64,000 nucleotides of DNA from Parelaphostrongylus tenuis (Eukaryota; Nematoda; Chromadorea; Rhabditida; Metastrongylidae): the NCBI GenBank assembly GCA_019055375.1, contig JAHQIW010000657.1, positions 1 to 64,000 of the forward strand, written 5' to 3'. The notes under the pieces are model-generated. The model saw nothing but the letters and a program-made list of their open reading frames with translations, did not search any database and was not told the DNA's origin. The position numbers and the translations under genes are program-made. Numbering within the stretch: position 1 is the stretch's first letter; every line of letters starts with the position of its first letter. Positions 10,207-19,159 of this stretch are shown here, in pieces.

Positions 10207-12693
10207 ATGCGGCTTCTCAGGGAGGCACTACGATTCAAGCAAGATCTACTATATTCTCAGTTGAATAAGTGTGAATCGAAAGAGTTGTATTGTATCCAGT
10301 TTTTGGAGGATCGCCTTTGGAGGAAAATCAAGGGTGGGTCATTTTTGATCTGCGATTCTATTAGGTCAAGTGCTAAAGTAACCTTATGCAGAAAATTCGA
10401 AAAACTTTTGAGCAAATCGCGTAGACCAGCTTCATCGACAAAACACCACAACACCGTTAACGAAATCCCTAAGAGTCAAACTAACATCAGTAATGTGCTA
10501 GATCAATCAAGGGTCACTGTGTTAGGAGGCATGTCTCTTCCCGATAATGCGCGCTCTCTCTTAGAAATGGGCCCAAGTTTCTCACCAGCGCAACCCATTT
10601 CTAAGGAAACCTTGTGCACTATCGCGTGCAATTTGCAAGAACTCCAAGATCGACTCCGCTATAAAGCCAGACTAGAATCAAACAACGAGCAGGAACAGCA
10701 AAACGTAGGAGCAATACCAATACCACCTTTTCCTCGAGCGTTCTTTAGGCAGCAAGATCCAAATAACAAGGTAGATGTCAATTTTCGCATATTCTCTAAC
10801 GAAACTCTTAGAATCCTTAACCACTATCGCGGGAAAATGTTTAGTTCCAACCTAACATCGGCGCAGAAAAGCGGTATGCGACAAATACGGGAACTAATAA
10901 ATTCCAAAGCAATTAGACTATCAGTTAGTGACAAGGGAGGAGAGTTTGTAGTAATTCCCAATCAGTTAGATATTGCGATAACGAAAAACCATCCTGAAGA
11001 CGCCACACTTTATCGCCCATCATCTGGTAAGGAATTCCAAAAACAGTATCGAAAATTGAACCAACAATGGGTAAAAATAGCAAGCTCGGCTGGTTTAAAG
11101 CCTTCCGTTATCTCCCAGCTAAAACTTAGTCCACCATCATGTCCCGTCTTATACTTACTTATTAAAACTCATAAGTTGGTATGCACTGATGACCTTTTGT
11201 CTACTAATCCATCAAATTTCAAAGTTAGACCCATCATCAGCTGCGTAGGCGGACCAACGGACAGGATAACGTGGTTTTTAAACCTAATACTAGTCCAATT
11301 ACTAAAGCACATTCCAGCCCATCTCACAAACACCCAAATGTTCCTAGACCATTTACGTAACGCGTCTCCAAACAACGCGTACGTGATGGAATCTTTCGAC
11401 GTAACCGCCCTTTATACAAACGTGTCGAATGATTCCGCAATGCAAGCCATATACGAGCTTTTAACAGAGCACGAAAGGACCACAAACATGTATGGCTTCT
11501 CCATTGGGCAGGTTATGGCTCTCTTAAAAGAGTGCCTAAACTGTTCAATCTTTAGATGGTCCGGGAACTATTTTGCTCAAATCAGAGGGCTGGCAATGGG
11601 ACAACGACTAGCGCCAACACTTGCTATAGCCTTTATGTCTAAAGTTGAGAGCCCAATAATCGAACTCCGGCCGGTACTCTACTGTAGATACATAGATGAC
11701 TGCTTTGTCGTCTGCTCAACCCAAGAGGAGATGGACAAATGCTTTGAATTGCTGAACAGTCAGTCAGAGTACATAAAGTTCACCCGTGAGAAACCGAAAG
11801 CAAATTGGCTCCCTTTTTTGAACGTTCAGGTCAACCTGTCCAAAAACTCCTACAATACAAAATGGTACCGTAAACCAAGCAATAAAAACATCTTGGTTCG
11901 CTACCTATCAGCCCATCCTTCACACATAAAACGCGCACTACTTAAGAATATGTTCCGAACAGCGTCAAATGTGTGCACAGGGAAAGAACACAAGGTAGAA
12001 TCCTTAAGCTTGGCGCGAAAAATAGCCATCTCTAATGGCTACGATACGGTAGGAGCTTCTCAGGTTAGATTCAGAGGAGATTCTATGCTCCCAAACGATA
12101 AGTCTGGCGAAAATGAGGTTCCTTTCCTCCTGCCTTTTATCTCTAACGAAATAAGTACAGCTATTAAACGATGCCTAAAAAGAGCAGGTTTGGATAATTC
12201 GGTAGCAATAGTTGAAATACCCCCAAAAACACTAAAGCGTCAATTAGTCCGCAACCGATTGTATGACCGCCTCTGCGAAACCAATGATTGCAAAGTTTGT
12301 CCGAACGGCAGAAGCGGCGACTGTATGAGATCGGGTATAATTTACCTAATCTCTTGCGAGATATGCGGCGATGAGTACATTGGCGAAACGGGTAGACCAC
12401 TATTCCTCCGTGTAAAAGAGCACCTAGCTGGGTTACGCAACTGTGATTCAAAAACTCCACTAGGCACGCATAGGGACCAAAAACATGCAGGAGTAATGTT
12501 CGGCGTCAAATTCACGATCCTCGCACAGGAATCAAGAACATCTGCGCGTAAAACATTAGAAGCATTTTGGATACATAACAAAGGTCCGAAAATGAACCGA
12601 AAAGAGGAGTGCCTCGTAATCACGCGTGACCTCGAACCATACCTCAGGCTGATTTTTCCGGCCCGAGTTAGGCACAGCCCACTGATGCACTGA
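10207..12693 (+). CDS. Penelope-like reverse transcriptase with GIY-YIG endonuclease
   Basis: The protein has 828 residues. It would copy element RNA onto chromosomal DNA nicked by its own endonuclease. Visible landmarks in order: the DKG motif at 242-244; KTHK at 320-323; RT motif A with Asp398 in FDVTALYTNV; motif B RGLAMGQRLAP at 460-470; catalytic YIDD at 495-498; a Cys cluster (Cys690, 695, 698, 706) typical of the PLE linker; and a GIY-YIG domain with GIIY at 710-713, YIG at 724-726, Arg735, Glu738 and Glu785. NRKEE near 797 closes the endonuclease as in other endonuclease-positive PLEs. The frame has no internal stop or shift. The frame stays open for 12 codons upstream of the chosen ATG with no other ATG, so the start is reasonable. 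Known for the family: the YIDD aspartates and GIY-YIG residues are catalytic. Activity of this copy is inferred only from intactness. Confidence 0.97.
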   Translation: MRLLREALRFKQDLLYSQLNKCESKELYCIQFLEDRLWRKIKGGSFLICDSIRSSAKVTLCRKFEKLLSKSRRPASSTKHHNTVNEIPKSQTNISNVLDQSRVTVLGGMSLPDNARSLLEMGPSFSPAQPISKETLCTIACNLQELQDRLRYKARLESNNEQEQQNVGAIPIPPFPRAFFRQQDPNNKVDVNFRIFSNETLRILNHYRGKMFSSNLTSAQKSGMRQIRELINSKAIRLSVSDKGGEFVVIPNQLDIAITKNHPEDATLYRPSSGKEFQKQYRKLNQQWVKIASSAGLKPSVISQLKLSPPSCPVLYLLIKTHKLVCTDDLLSTNPSNFKVRPIISCVGGPTDRITWFLNLILVQLLKHIPAHLTNTQMFLDHLRNASPNNAYVMESFDVTALYTNVSNDSAMQAIYELLTEHERTTNMYGFSIGQVMALLKECLNCSIFRWSGNYFAQIRGLAMGQRLAPTLAIAFMSKVESPIIELRPVLYCRYIDDCFVVCSTQEEMDKCFELLNSQSEYIKFTREKPKANWLPFLNVQVNLSKNSYNTKWYRKPSNKNILVRYLSAHPSHIKRALLKNMFRTASNVCTGKEHKVESLSLARKIAISNGYDTVGASQVRFRGDSMLPNDKSGENEVPFLLPFISNEISTAIKRCLKRAGLDNSVAIVEIPPKTLKRQLVRNRLYDRLCETNDCKVCPNGRSGDCMRSGIIYLISCEICGDEYIGETGRPLFLRVKEHLAGLRNCDSKTPLGTHRDQKHAGVMFGVKFTILAQESRTSARKTLEAFWIHNKGPKMNRKEECLVITRDLEPYLRLIFPARVRHSPLMH

Positions 12694-12862
12694 CCTTAAG
12701 CGGCTGGTCTTCAATCAATAATTGATAGACCCAAATATCAAAAACGGTGAGTGTTTTCAAATGAAGCTTTTACTATGCGATCCAAAACACATCTCTAACG
12801 TTTTCTGCTTGGGTTATGGAGGTTTTTGGCTTAGTGAATTGTGGATCAATGTGATCTTTCCA

Positions 12863-12897
12863 GGCTCTGACGAAGGCGACCCGCCGAAACGTTAGCC
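12863..12897 (+). ncRNA. Candidate minimal hammerhead ribozyme in the PLE 3' region
   Basis: The order is GGCT (12863-12866), core box CTGACGA (12867-12873, fitting CUGANGA), one A, stem II GGCG-ACC-CGCC (12875-12885), core box GAAA (12886-12889), CGTT (12890-12893), then AGCC (12894-12897). GGCT and AGCC pair perfectly as stem I on either side of the core, and GGCG/CGCC pair as stem II. Stem III is reduced to the self-complementary ACGU, so cleavage after GUU would need a dimer or a transient fold. Minimal hammerheads are an established feature of Penelope-like elements. The unpaired A before stem II is a small departure from the classical consensus. Self-cleavage is inferred. Confidence 0.62.
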
Positions 12898-12961
12898 ACC
12901 TCGACTATTGTGTATTCAAGCTGCATTACTAACTGTATTGTTGTATGCTTCGCTAATATTC

Positions 12962-12967
12962 AATAAA
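12962..12967 (+). promoter_or_regulatory. Candidate polyadenylation signal of the PLE
   Basis: AATAAA lies about 270 bases after the PLE stop codon and about 92 bases before the element end. It is retained in the fossil copies A and C at the same relative position. Confidence 0.4.
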
Positions 12968-13207
12968 TAATATCAATAACACCTCGGAACGGCTAAACAG
13001 AAGAAACTATTCATTTATTCAAACTATGCCGAGGTTAATAGATAGTCGGTCTTGGGATTTGTTTCTGGACCATGAAGATGAGATAGCTTTCAAAAGTGGA
13101 GGCTGCTCAAACCGACTAGACGTTGTGAGTTCAGGTTGACTTTTAGAAGACATTGCTAAAGAGCTCTGTGAGTGACACGCAGACTTCTTGACGTAATTGT
13201 AGTATCA

Positions 13208-13434
13208 GCTCACGTTTCTGCTGCATAACGGAGCGATGAGAAGGCTGTCGAATCGAAAACGTGAGCCCGGAGTTTGGAATCTGCTGTATGATCGGTGGCT
13301 TCTTTGAGAAACCCGAATGCGGTCCACGCCGCTCTCTTTCTTCTGTCTTCTTCCTCTTTCATGTTGTTCTCCATGTTCATCGAACGTCCAAAGCACACTT
13401 GCGAGGTGGTCTCCTTGATCAGAGAACTGTCCAA
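13208..13434 (-). pseudogene. RTE-like LINE reverse-transcriptase fragment
   Basis: The minus-strand frame contains GRSMNMENNMKEE, RRKRAAWTAFGFLKEATD and LRAHVFDSTAFSSLRYAAET. This is the pattern of the C-terminal part of RTE-clade reverse transcriptases that are abundant in strongylid nematodes (family recognition from knowledge, not a search). Only about 75 residues remain and no catalytic core is present, so this is a truncated relic lying just beyond the 3' end of the PLE. Confidence 0.7.
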
Positions 13435-14046
13435 TTGAATTTGCTCACCTTCGCACTATGGATTCTCTACAAACTGTGTCTTTGTCCTGTTTATGCGTAG
13501 CGTAATACTATAATATAGCTTTATGTTTGTTAAGTTTCCTGGAAGATTATGTTCAATGCCTTAGATTATTTTGTCTCATTTGATTAGAAAAGATAGCAGT
13601 GTAATATTCTAAATCTACTTCCTAGCTATTCGTTTTTCTCAGAGCACCCTTCGAAATCTTTATTATTATCTACAAGTCAGATATTCTAAAAGCGAGAGCT
13701 CATGTTTCATTTCATATGGATATCTAATCGCCGCATATTTTTTTCTGTTAATTAATCCTCAGTTCTAGATATAATATCATATATTGTCTCTTGAATTCAA
13801 TCAATTACTTCTACGTATAGTGTTAATGGCAAATGTAAAGTAATCTATCATCTACGCAAGACAATCTGAACAAGTTAATGTCATACTAGAATCTAAAACA
13901 ATACTGCATTGCTTTTTCCGTTCTTCTCCATCGTTGTGAACAATAGAGATCCAAAATATGGTTTATTGAAAGTTCGTATTATTCTAGTTCTCTATTGTTA
14001 ATTTTACTAGGAGTAGTGATTGCGCTAGTTTGAAAACTATTGAAAT

Positions 14047-15513
14047 CGAGGGCTGGCAATGGGACAACGACTAGCGCCAACCCTTGCTATCGCTTTTATA
14101 TCTAAAGTGAAAAGCTCATTACTCGATCGCCGGCCGTTACTCTACTGTAAGTTATAGATGATTGCTTTGTCGCCTACTCAATCCAAGAGGAGATGACAAT
14201 TGCTTTGAATAGTTGCATAGTCAGTCAGAGTATATAAAGTCACTCCGTGAAAAACCGAAAGCAAATTGGCTCACATTTCTAAACGTTCAGGTCAACCTGT
14301 CCGGAAACTCCTACAACACGAAATGGTATTGAAAACCAAGCACCAAAACCATCTTGAATGGTTACCTATCATCTCAGCCGTCACAAATAAAATGCGTGCT
14401 TCTGAAAAAACATGTTTCGAACAGCGACCATTGTGTGCACAGGAAAAGAACACAAGTTAGAATCTTTAAGCTTGGAGCGAAAAATAGCCATATGTAATGA
14501 CTACGATACGGTAGGAGCTTCTCAGATTAGATTCAGAGGAATTTCTATGCCACCAAAGGACAAATCTGACGAAAATAAGGTTCCTTTCCTCCAGTCTTTT
14601 ATCTCTGTCTAAGTAAGTACAGCTATTAACGCTACCTAAAAAGAGCAGGTTTGGATAATTGGTAGCAATAGTTGAAATCCCTCCAAAGACACCAAAGCAC
14701 CAAGTAGCCCACAACCGACTATATGACCGCCTCTGCGAAGCTAATGACTGCAAAGTTTGCCCAAACGGCAGAGACAGCGACTGTATGAGAGCGAGTACAA
14801 TTTACTATTCTCTTGTGAGGCATGCGGAGATGAATACATTGGCGGCACCGTAGACCACTATTCCTCCGTGTAAAAGAGCACCTCGTTTGGTTACGCAACT
14901 CTGATCCAAAAACGCCACTAGGCACGCATAGGGACCAAATACATGCAGGAGTAAATATTCGGCGCCAAATTCACGATCCTTGCACAGGAAACAAAAACAT
15001 CTGCGCGTAAAACTTAGAAGCGCTTTTGGATACATAGCAAAGGCTTAAGACGCATAGATGAGTGCGTCGTAATTACGCCTGACCTTGAATCATACCTCAG
15101 GCTGATCTTTCCGACCTGAGTTAGGCATAGCATACTGATGCACTGACCTAAGCGGCCTGGTCTTCAATGCATAATTGATAGACCTCAAACATCATGAACG
15201 GTGAGTGTTTTTCAAAGTGAAGGTTTTACTGAGCCATCTACAATTCATTTCTTACTTTTTCTGCTGGGCATATGGAGGTTTTAACTTAATAAATTGTGGA
15301 TCAATTTGATCATCCAGGCTCTGAAAAAGGCGACCTGCCGAAATGTTAACCACCTCGAATATTATAATATTCATGCTGCATTGCTAACTGTATCGTTGTA
15401 TTACTTCGCTAATATTCAATAAATGATATGAATAACTCCTCGGAACGGCCATAACAGACGAAAATACTCATTTATTCAAACTTCGCCGCTGTTATTAGAT
15501 AGTCGGTCGTGGA
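14047..15513 (+). pseudogene. 5'-truncated, frameshifted Penelope-like element (copy C)
   Basis: Starts at the same RT position as fossil A (GGCTGGCAATGGGACAAC near 14051). YIDD has decayed: the equivalent of the first Asp region reads through a stop near 14154. The pieces at 14412-14612 and 14659-14853 carry the linker (RLYDRLCEANDCKVCPNGRD) and GIY-YIG remnants in different frames. The ribozyme equivalent near 15318-15352 has CTGAAAA instead of CTGANGA, so the core is broken. The 3' tail matches the intact element up to about 15513. Confidence 0.88.
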
Positions 15514-15853
15514 ATTATTGAATTGTCACTCAATTTTTTGCAACAAATCGCGTTACCGAATGATCACGTTCAAAGCTAGGAACACTTGTGAACACTCATG
15601 TGGCAAAATTTGAAGAATCCCTCTATGAGTGACTTGTCTTATCATGTTCATACATTTAGCAATCGATTCGCACAAGATTGCCAACAAAAACCATCAATGC
15701 AGTCAGCATTAGCCACCAAAAATAGTCCTGACACTTATAGATGTTACCTCGCTGTAAGAGTATTGATAACCTCTTTGCTTATTATCCATATTTATTGAAC
15801 GCCCCATGTTGCGCTCCCCGTAATCAACCGTTCATCCTCATTCGTTTTGCGTC

Positions 15854-15858
15854 AATAG
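15854..15858. repeat. Target-site duplication, left (AATAG)
   Basis: AATAG precedes the left terminal repeat and recurs at 18920-18924 after the right one. The uninterrupted relative (minus strand near 5260-5275) has a single GTCAATAGATTC at this point. Confidence 0.85.
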
Positions 15859-16215
15859 TGTTCCGCTCACAATTCTATTGAGTTCATTTAACAATCATAT
15901 GAACACAATCTTATGATAGCAATTAGGTACACGACAACGACATTGTGTTGAGAAAGCAATATTGGATTGATTACAATTTGAGGTGAGGTGGTCCGGACGA
16001 AGTCAAACGACCCTTCGGATGTGCCTCCGTGATCGTAATGACTGTTGAGGTTGGTGGCAGCTGGGTGCCGCCCTCTCCACTTGGATCACTTTCTGCTTAA
16101 GGTCCTCGAACCTCTGTGATGCCATTTGCTCCCTGAGGTCTCGGACCATTTGCGTTGCCTAAATTATCATGTAATTCCCGAAAAGACAGCAAAGCTCCGT
16201 TGGGAGGTTTGCTAT
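15859..16215 (-). repeat. Terminal direct repeat (LTR), left
   Basis: 357 bp, beginning TGTTCCGCTCACAATTCTAT and ending GGTTTGCTAT. It matches the right repeat with scattered substitutions and small indels. The minus strand carries a short open stretch (QMVRDLREQMASQRFEDL) partly retained in the right repeat, possibly the tail of a former ORF. Confidence 0.82.
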
Positions 16216-16520
16216 CCGGCCTCGTGAAATGTTCATCTCCTATGCTCGTTAGATCAGGCGTCTATGAGCCTGAACATCATGCCGTCTGCATGTTTGGAGA
16301 CGAGATGGCTGATTGAGACAAAGAAAGTTTTCCTGTGAAAGTTAAGAGACCTGGAATTGACATTTAGATGATGTGTGTAGCTATCAAATGGGTTGTGAGA
16401 AGTAGATGAAAAAAAAACGCATATATGGATATTGCACTTAATGACTGGGATCTAATCGGAGGTAGCCCCAAGCGGAGGTTGTTTATTATGTTTGACTTGA
16501 TTGAAAAAATTTAGTCAGTC

Positions 16521-16608
16521 TTTGTGGTTTAGTCGTCTTCTCGGACGGAAGTTGTAGTTTATTCGTCTTTTCGGACGGAAGTTGTAGTTTACTCGTCTTC
16601 TCGAACGA
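16521..16608 (+). repeat. Tandem repeat, ~30-bp unit, about three copies
   Basis: The unit is GTTGTAGTTT followed by ATTCGTCTTTTCGGACGGAA, with first and last copies slightly diverged. It lies inside the LTR-flanked element. Confidence 0.75.
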
Positions 16609-16611
16609 TCC

Positions 16612-17016
16612 TCACTTGGACCTGTTCGTATAGATGGTTCGGAGGAATAGATATGAAGTCCCAAGCTGAGGTTGTTTATCAGGTCTTGGGGTGGTAATGG
16701 GCGCAGGAATACCCTTGATTGAGCAAAGTAGATTATCTAGATCGCAACGCAAGGTCGTGCGTCGTAAGTATACTTTTAGGGCAATGACTTCTCCAGTACT
16801 TCGGCTGCCACTACGATGCACTGGTGCGTTATGATATTGACGTTTTACATTTCCTGCTTTATTTTTGCTCCAGCCCTTTCCATACAGTGATATGGAAAGT
16901 GACTTTGATGTAATGACGGAATTCAAACGTACCGGGTGGTTTTCCAAGTTTGAGGTTGTTTGGTTAGACCTGATGAATTTTCTTGTACAGCTACTCATAA
17001 AGATGTGTTGTCGCAA
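16612..17016 (-). CDS. Hypothetical basic ORF inside the LTR-flanked element
   Basis: A frame of 134 codons in the element's proposed sense orientation. It is rich in Lys, Arg, Ser and Thr (for example GNVKRQYHNAPVHRSGSRST) and has no zinc knuckle, protease or RT motif that I can see. It could be a gag remnant or a chance ORF. The neighbouring tandem repeats argue for non-coding spacer DNA. Confidence 0.2.
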   Translation of the reverse strand: MRQHIFMSSCTRKFIRSNQTTSNLENHPVRLNSVITSKSLSISLYGKGWSKNKAGNVKRQYHNAPVHRSGSRSTGEVIALKVYLRRTTLRCDLDNLLCSIKGIPAPITTPRPDKQPQLGTSYLFLRTIYTNRSK

Positions 17017-17099
17017 TGATGAGTCAGTGCGAATACTTCATTCGGCTGGTGAGGCTGCGTCCTTTCCTGCAAGGTTTCCCTGGCGACTATTATGAGAAC

Positions 17100-17400
17100 G
17101 TAGTCGGCTGATGCGCCGTACAGGGGGGCTTTCTTGCTAGTTCCCCGCTATGTACCAGGACGTGAGGGTTTTGTTGCTGTTTCCCCGCTCTATAAGTAGG
17201 AAATAGGGGCTTTCTGCTGAGTGCCCCAATCTATGAGTAGGTTAAGCACAAATGTGTGGAGGATCAGCAGTATAGCCGAGCTCGAATGGACGCGGCCAAT
17301 GCACCAAAATTGTAGCAGAGGCGCCGGGTCACTGGTAGATCTGAGTTCGAACTAAGGCGACCAATGCACCGAAATTGTAGCGAAGGTTTGTAGCTGATGC
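17100..17400. repeat. Short imperfect repeats in the element interior
   Basis: Imperfect reiterations of GGGGCTTTCT...TTCCCCGCT...AAGTAGG (17120-17235) are followed by two copies of CCAATGCACC(A/G)AAATTGTAGC at about 17298 and 17362. They look like decayed tandem structure, not coding sequence. Confidence 0.5.
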
Positions 17401-17574
17401 ACTAAATTATATGTGGAGGTTTCAAAGGACCGTACTGTATTGTGAAGGTGCAATGGTTTATATGGGTTATACAAACAAGAGGATGGAACTAAACAATGCG
17501 TGGTAGCAAACGATGTGGTAGAACCAAACAACCCATAATACACATACATCACTATAACAATAATGCAATGATAA

Positions 17575-18190
17575 TACCTTTATTTCGAGTGTTTTTTTAA
17601 GACCACGCTCAAACTTTAATAGATCCTTTCATTATTATTTGAGCCAACTTGTTATGTGGTCTTGTAAGGGCTCTTGTACAGCCCGATACACGTGTTTTAT
17701 CCTTACAGACTCGTCAGTCAGACAGAACCCGTCGTCTTTCGATCTTTTTATAATCAGTTCTCTCGGGAGCCTACCTCTTCCTACAGAGAGTTATCGAAAA
17801 CGAACGTTTTACACTCTATGTCGGTGAAATTTCCACCTAGCACAAAGTGTTATACTTTTGTGCTCGACTGCTTTCTGGCTGGTATTTTTATCATATATAC
17901 CTTCATTTCGAGTGTTTTGTTAAGAACACGCTCAAACTTCAATAGAACCTCTCATTATTATTAGAGCCAACTTGTCATGTGATCTGGTAAGGGCTCTTGT
18001 ACAGCCCGATACAAGTGTTTCGTCCTTACAAACTCGTCAGTCAAGTAGATCCCGAGAGGACTGACTATAAAAAGATCGAGACGACAGGTTCTACTCGCCT
18101 GACGAGTCTGTAAAGGACGAAACACGTGTATCGGGCTGTACAAGAGTCCTTACCAGACCGCATGACAAGTTGTCTCAAATGAATCAATAA
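17575..18190. repeat. MITE-like element with inverted arms, nested in the LTR element
   Basis: Has two left-type arms (17590-17760 and 17900-18050) and one inverted right arm (about 18060-18180). Landmarks: GAGCCAACTTGT, CTCTTGTACAGCCCGATAC, ACTCGTCAGTCA and their complements. The partial relative at 2008-2950 is contiguous across this point (near 2775), which shows that this is an insertion. No transposase. Confidence 0.75.
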
Positions 18191-18293
18191 TAGAATATAC
18201 ATGATTGCGACATATCGTTATGTGAGCATATACCTAAGTCAACGTTGGCGACCGATTGATGAGAAGTATCGTCATCTGACGATATTATGATAT

Positions 18294-18366
18294 ATATTAT
18301 GACTGACAGTGTTATTGTGACTGAAGATGTTATTATGACTGACGGTGTTATTGTAACTGACGGAGC
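18294..18366 (+). repeat. Minisatellite, 18-19 bp unit, four copies
   Basis: The unit resembles TTATTATGACTGACGGTG. It is partly conserved in the relative near 2600-2640. Confidence 0.75.
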
Positions 18367-18562
18367 ATGACTAGGCGGCGGAGTCCGTTTGGACTCGCTC
18401 GTTATGCTCGCCCCGGAATAACAAGCCAACGGTGGTATCCACTGGGTGAATATATGATGTGATAACAGTGGGGTCACCACTGATTAGGTATGGGCAGAAT
18501 CCCTCAACCGCGGTGTGGGCCGAGCATAGCCTAAGTGAGTTCGCTCCGCCACAGAAGCGCTA

Positions 18563-18919
18563 TGTTCCGCTCACAATTCTATTGAGTTCATTCAACAATT
18601 ATATGAACACAACCTTATGATAGCAATCAGGTACGCGACAACGAGATTGTGTGGTGATAGCAATAATGGATCGATTAAGATCTGAGGTGAAGTGGTCTGG
18701 ATGAAGTCAAACGACCGTTAGGATGATGCGCCGTGATCGAACTGACCGTTGAGGTTGGTGGCAGCTGGCTGTCGCCCTCGCCAGTTGAATCATTTTTTGT
18801 CGTAAGGTCCTCGATCCACTGCGATACTACTTGCTCTCTAAGATCATGGACCATCTGCGTTGCCTAATTCATCATGTAATTCCCAAAAAGAGCAAAGCTC
18901 CGTTGGAAGGTTTGTTATA
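18563..18919 (-). repeat. Terminal direct repeat (LTR), right
   Basis: 357 bp, beginning TGTTCCGCTCACAATTCTAT and ending TTTGTTATA directly before the duplicated AATAG. It differs from the left repeat at many positions, so the insertion is not recent. Confidence 0.82.
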
Positions 18920-18924
18920 AATAG
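18920..18924. repeat. Target-site duplication, right (AATAG)
   Basis: AATAG follows the right terminal repeat and is continuous with ATTCAATA, as in the empty site of segment A. Confidence 0.85.
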
Positions 18925-19159
18925 ATTCAATATTTGTCTGAATACAATGGGATCGCTTTTGCATCGCATCGCATAATCAACTTCAAATGAATCATTGTCG
19001 CATACTATTTGTTATGTTATCCTTTTGGCATCTCCAGATATTTTTGAGTACCGTCTGCGCCTCATTGGTACTCATAGCAAATATGAAGTTTTGCCGTCAA
19101 AGCTGTAATCTGATAGGAGTTTTTCAAAAGTCTAGTAGAAATTCTCACCTAACATAGAG

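Larger units (their letters stand above)
10207..13059 (+). mobile_element. Penelope-like retroelement, apparently intact (copy B)
   Basis: One uninterrupted ORF is followed by a 366-bp 3' region that matches the 3' ends of fossils A and C up to about the word GTCGGTCTTGGGA, which fixes the 3' end near 13059. The 3' region contains a candidate hammerhead ribozyme (12863-12897) and an AATAAA (12962-12967). The 5' boundary is unresolved and is set here to the ORF start. Copies A and C lack the first half of the ORF. Confidence 0.9.
15859..18919 (-). mobile_element. LTR-flanked non-autonomous retroelement with nested MITE
   Basis: Two direct repeats of 357 bp (15859-16215 and 18563-18919) enclose 2347 bp and are bounded by the 5-bp duplication AATAG. 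The empty target is preserved in segment A. These are the marks of an LTR retroelement. Read on the minus strand the terminal repeat runs from TATAAC or TATAGC to GGAACA, so the usual TG...CA end is retained at one end only. No gag-pol homology is visible in the interior apart from a basic ORF at 16612-17016, so the copy looks non-autonomous or gutted. A MITE-like element occupies about 17575-18190. A partial relative lies at 2008-2950. Confidence 0.8.
13594..19141 (+). repeat. Segmental duplicate C, interrupted by an LTR-flanked element
   Basis: Homologous to the minus strand of 5043-7507. The first part (13594-15858) includes a 450-bp flank and the PLE fossil. The homology breaks at 15858 and resumes at 18925, exactly across the 15859-18919 insertion. 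Its last part shows GAATCATTG near 18989, ATCTCCAGATATTTTT near 19031 and GATAGGAGTTTTT near 19112. Removing the insertion gives about 2480 bp, against 2465 bp for copy A. Confidence 0.8.

Noticed and set aside
12164..12623. Minus-strand ORFs within the PLE
   Set aside because: They are antisense shadows of the intact PLE ORF; similar shadows appear over fossils A and C.
13261..13500. Plus-strand ORF starting MSPEFGICCMIGG
   Set aside because: The minus strand carries a recognisable RTE-like reverse-transcriptase fragment over the same bases.
17639..18143. Several short ORFs with related peptides
   Set aside because: They lie in the inverted arms of a MITE; the same peptides recur at 44450-44727 because the DNA repeats.
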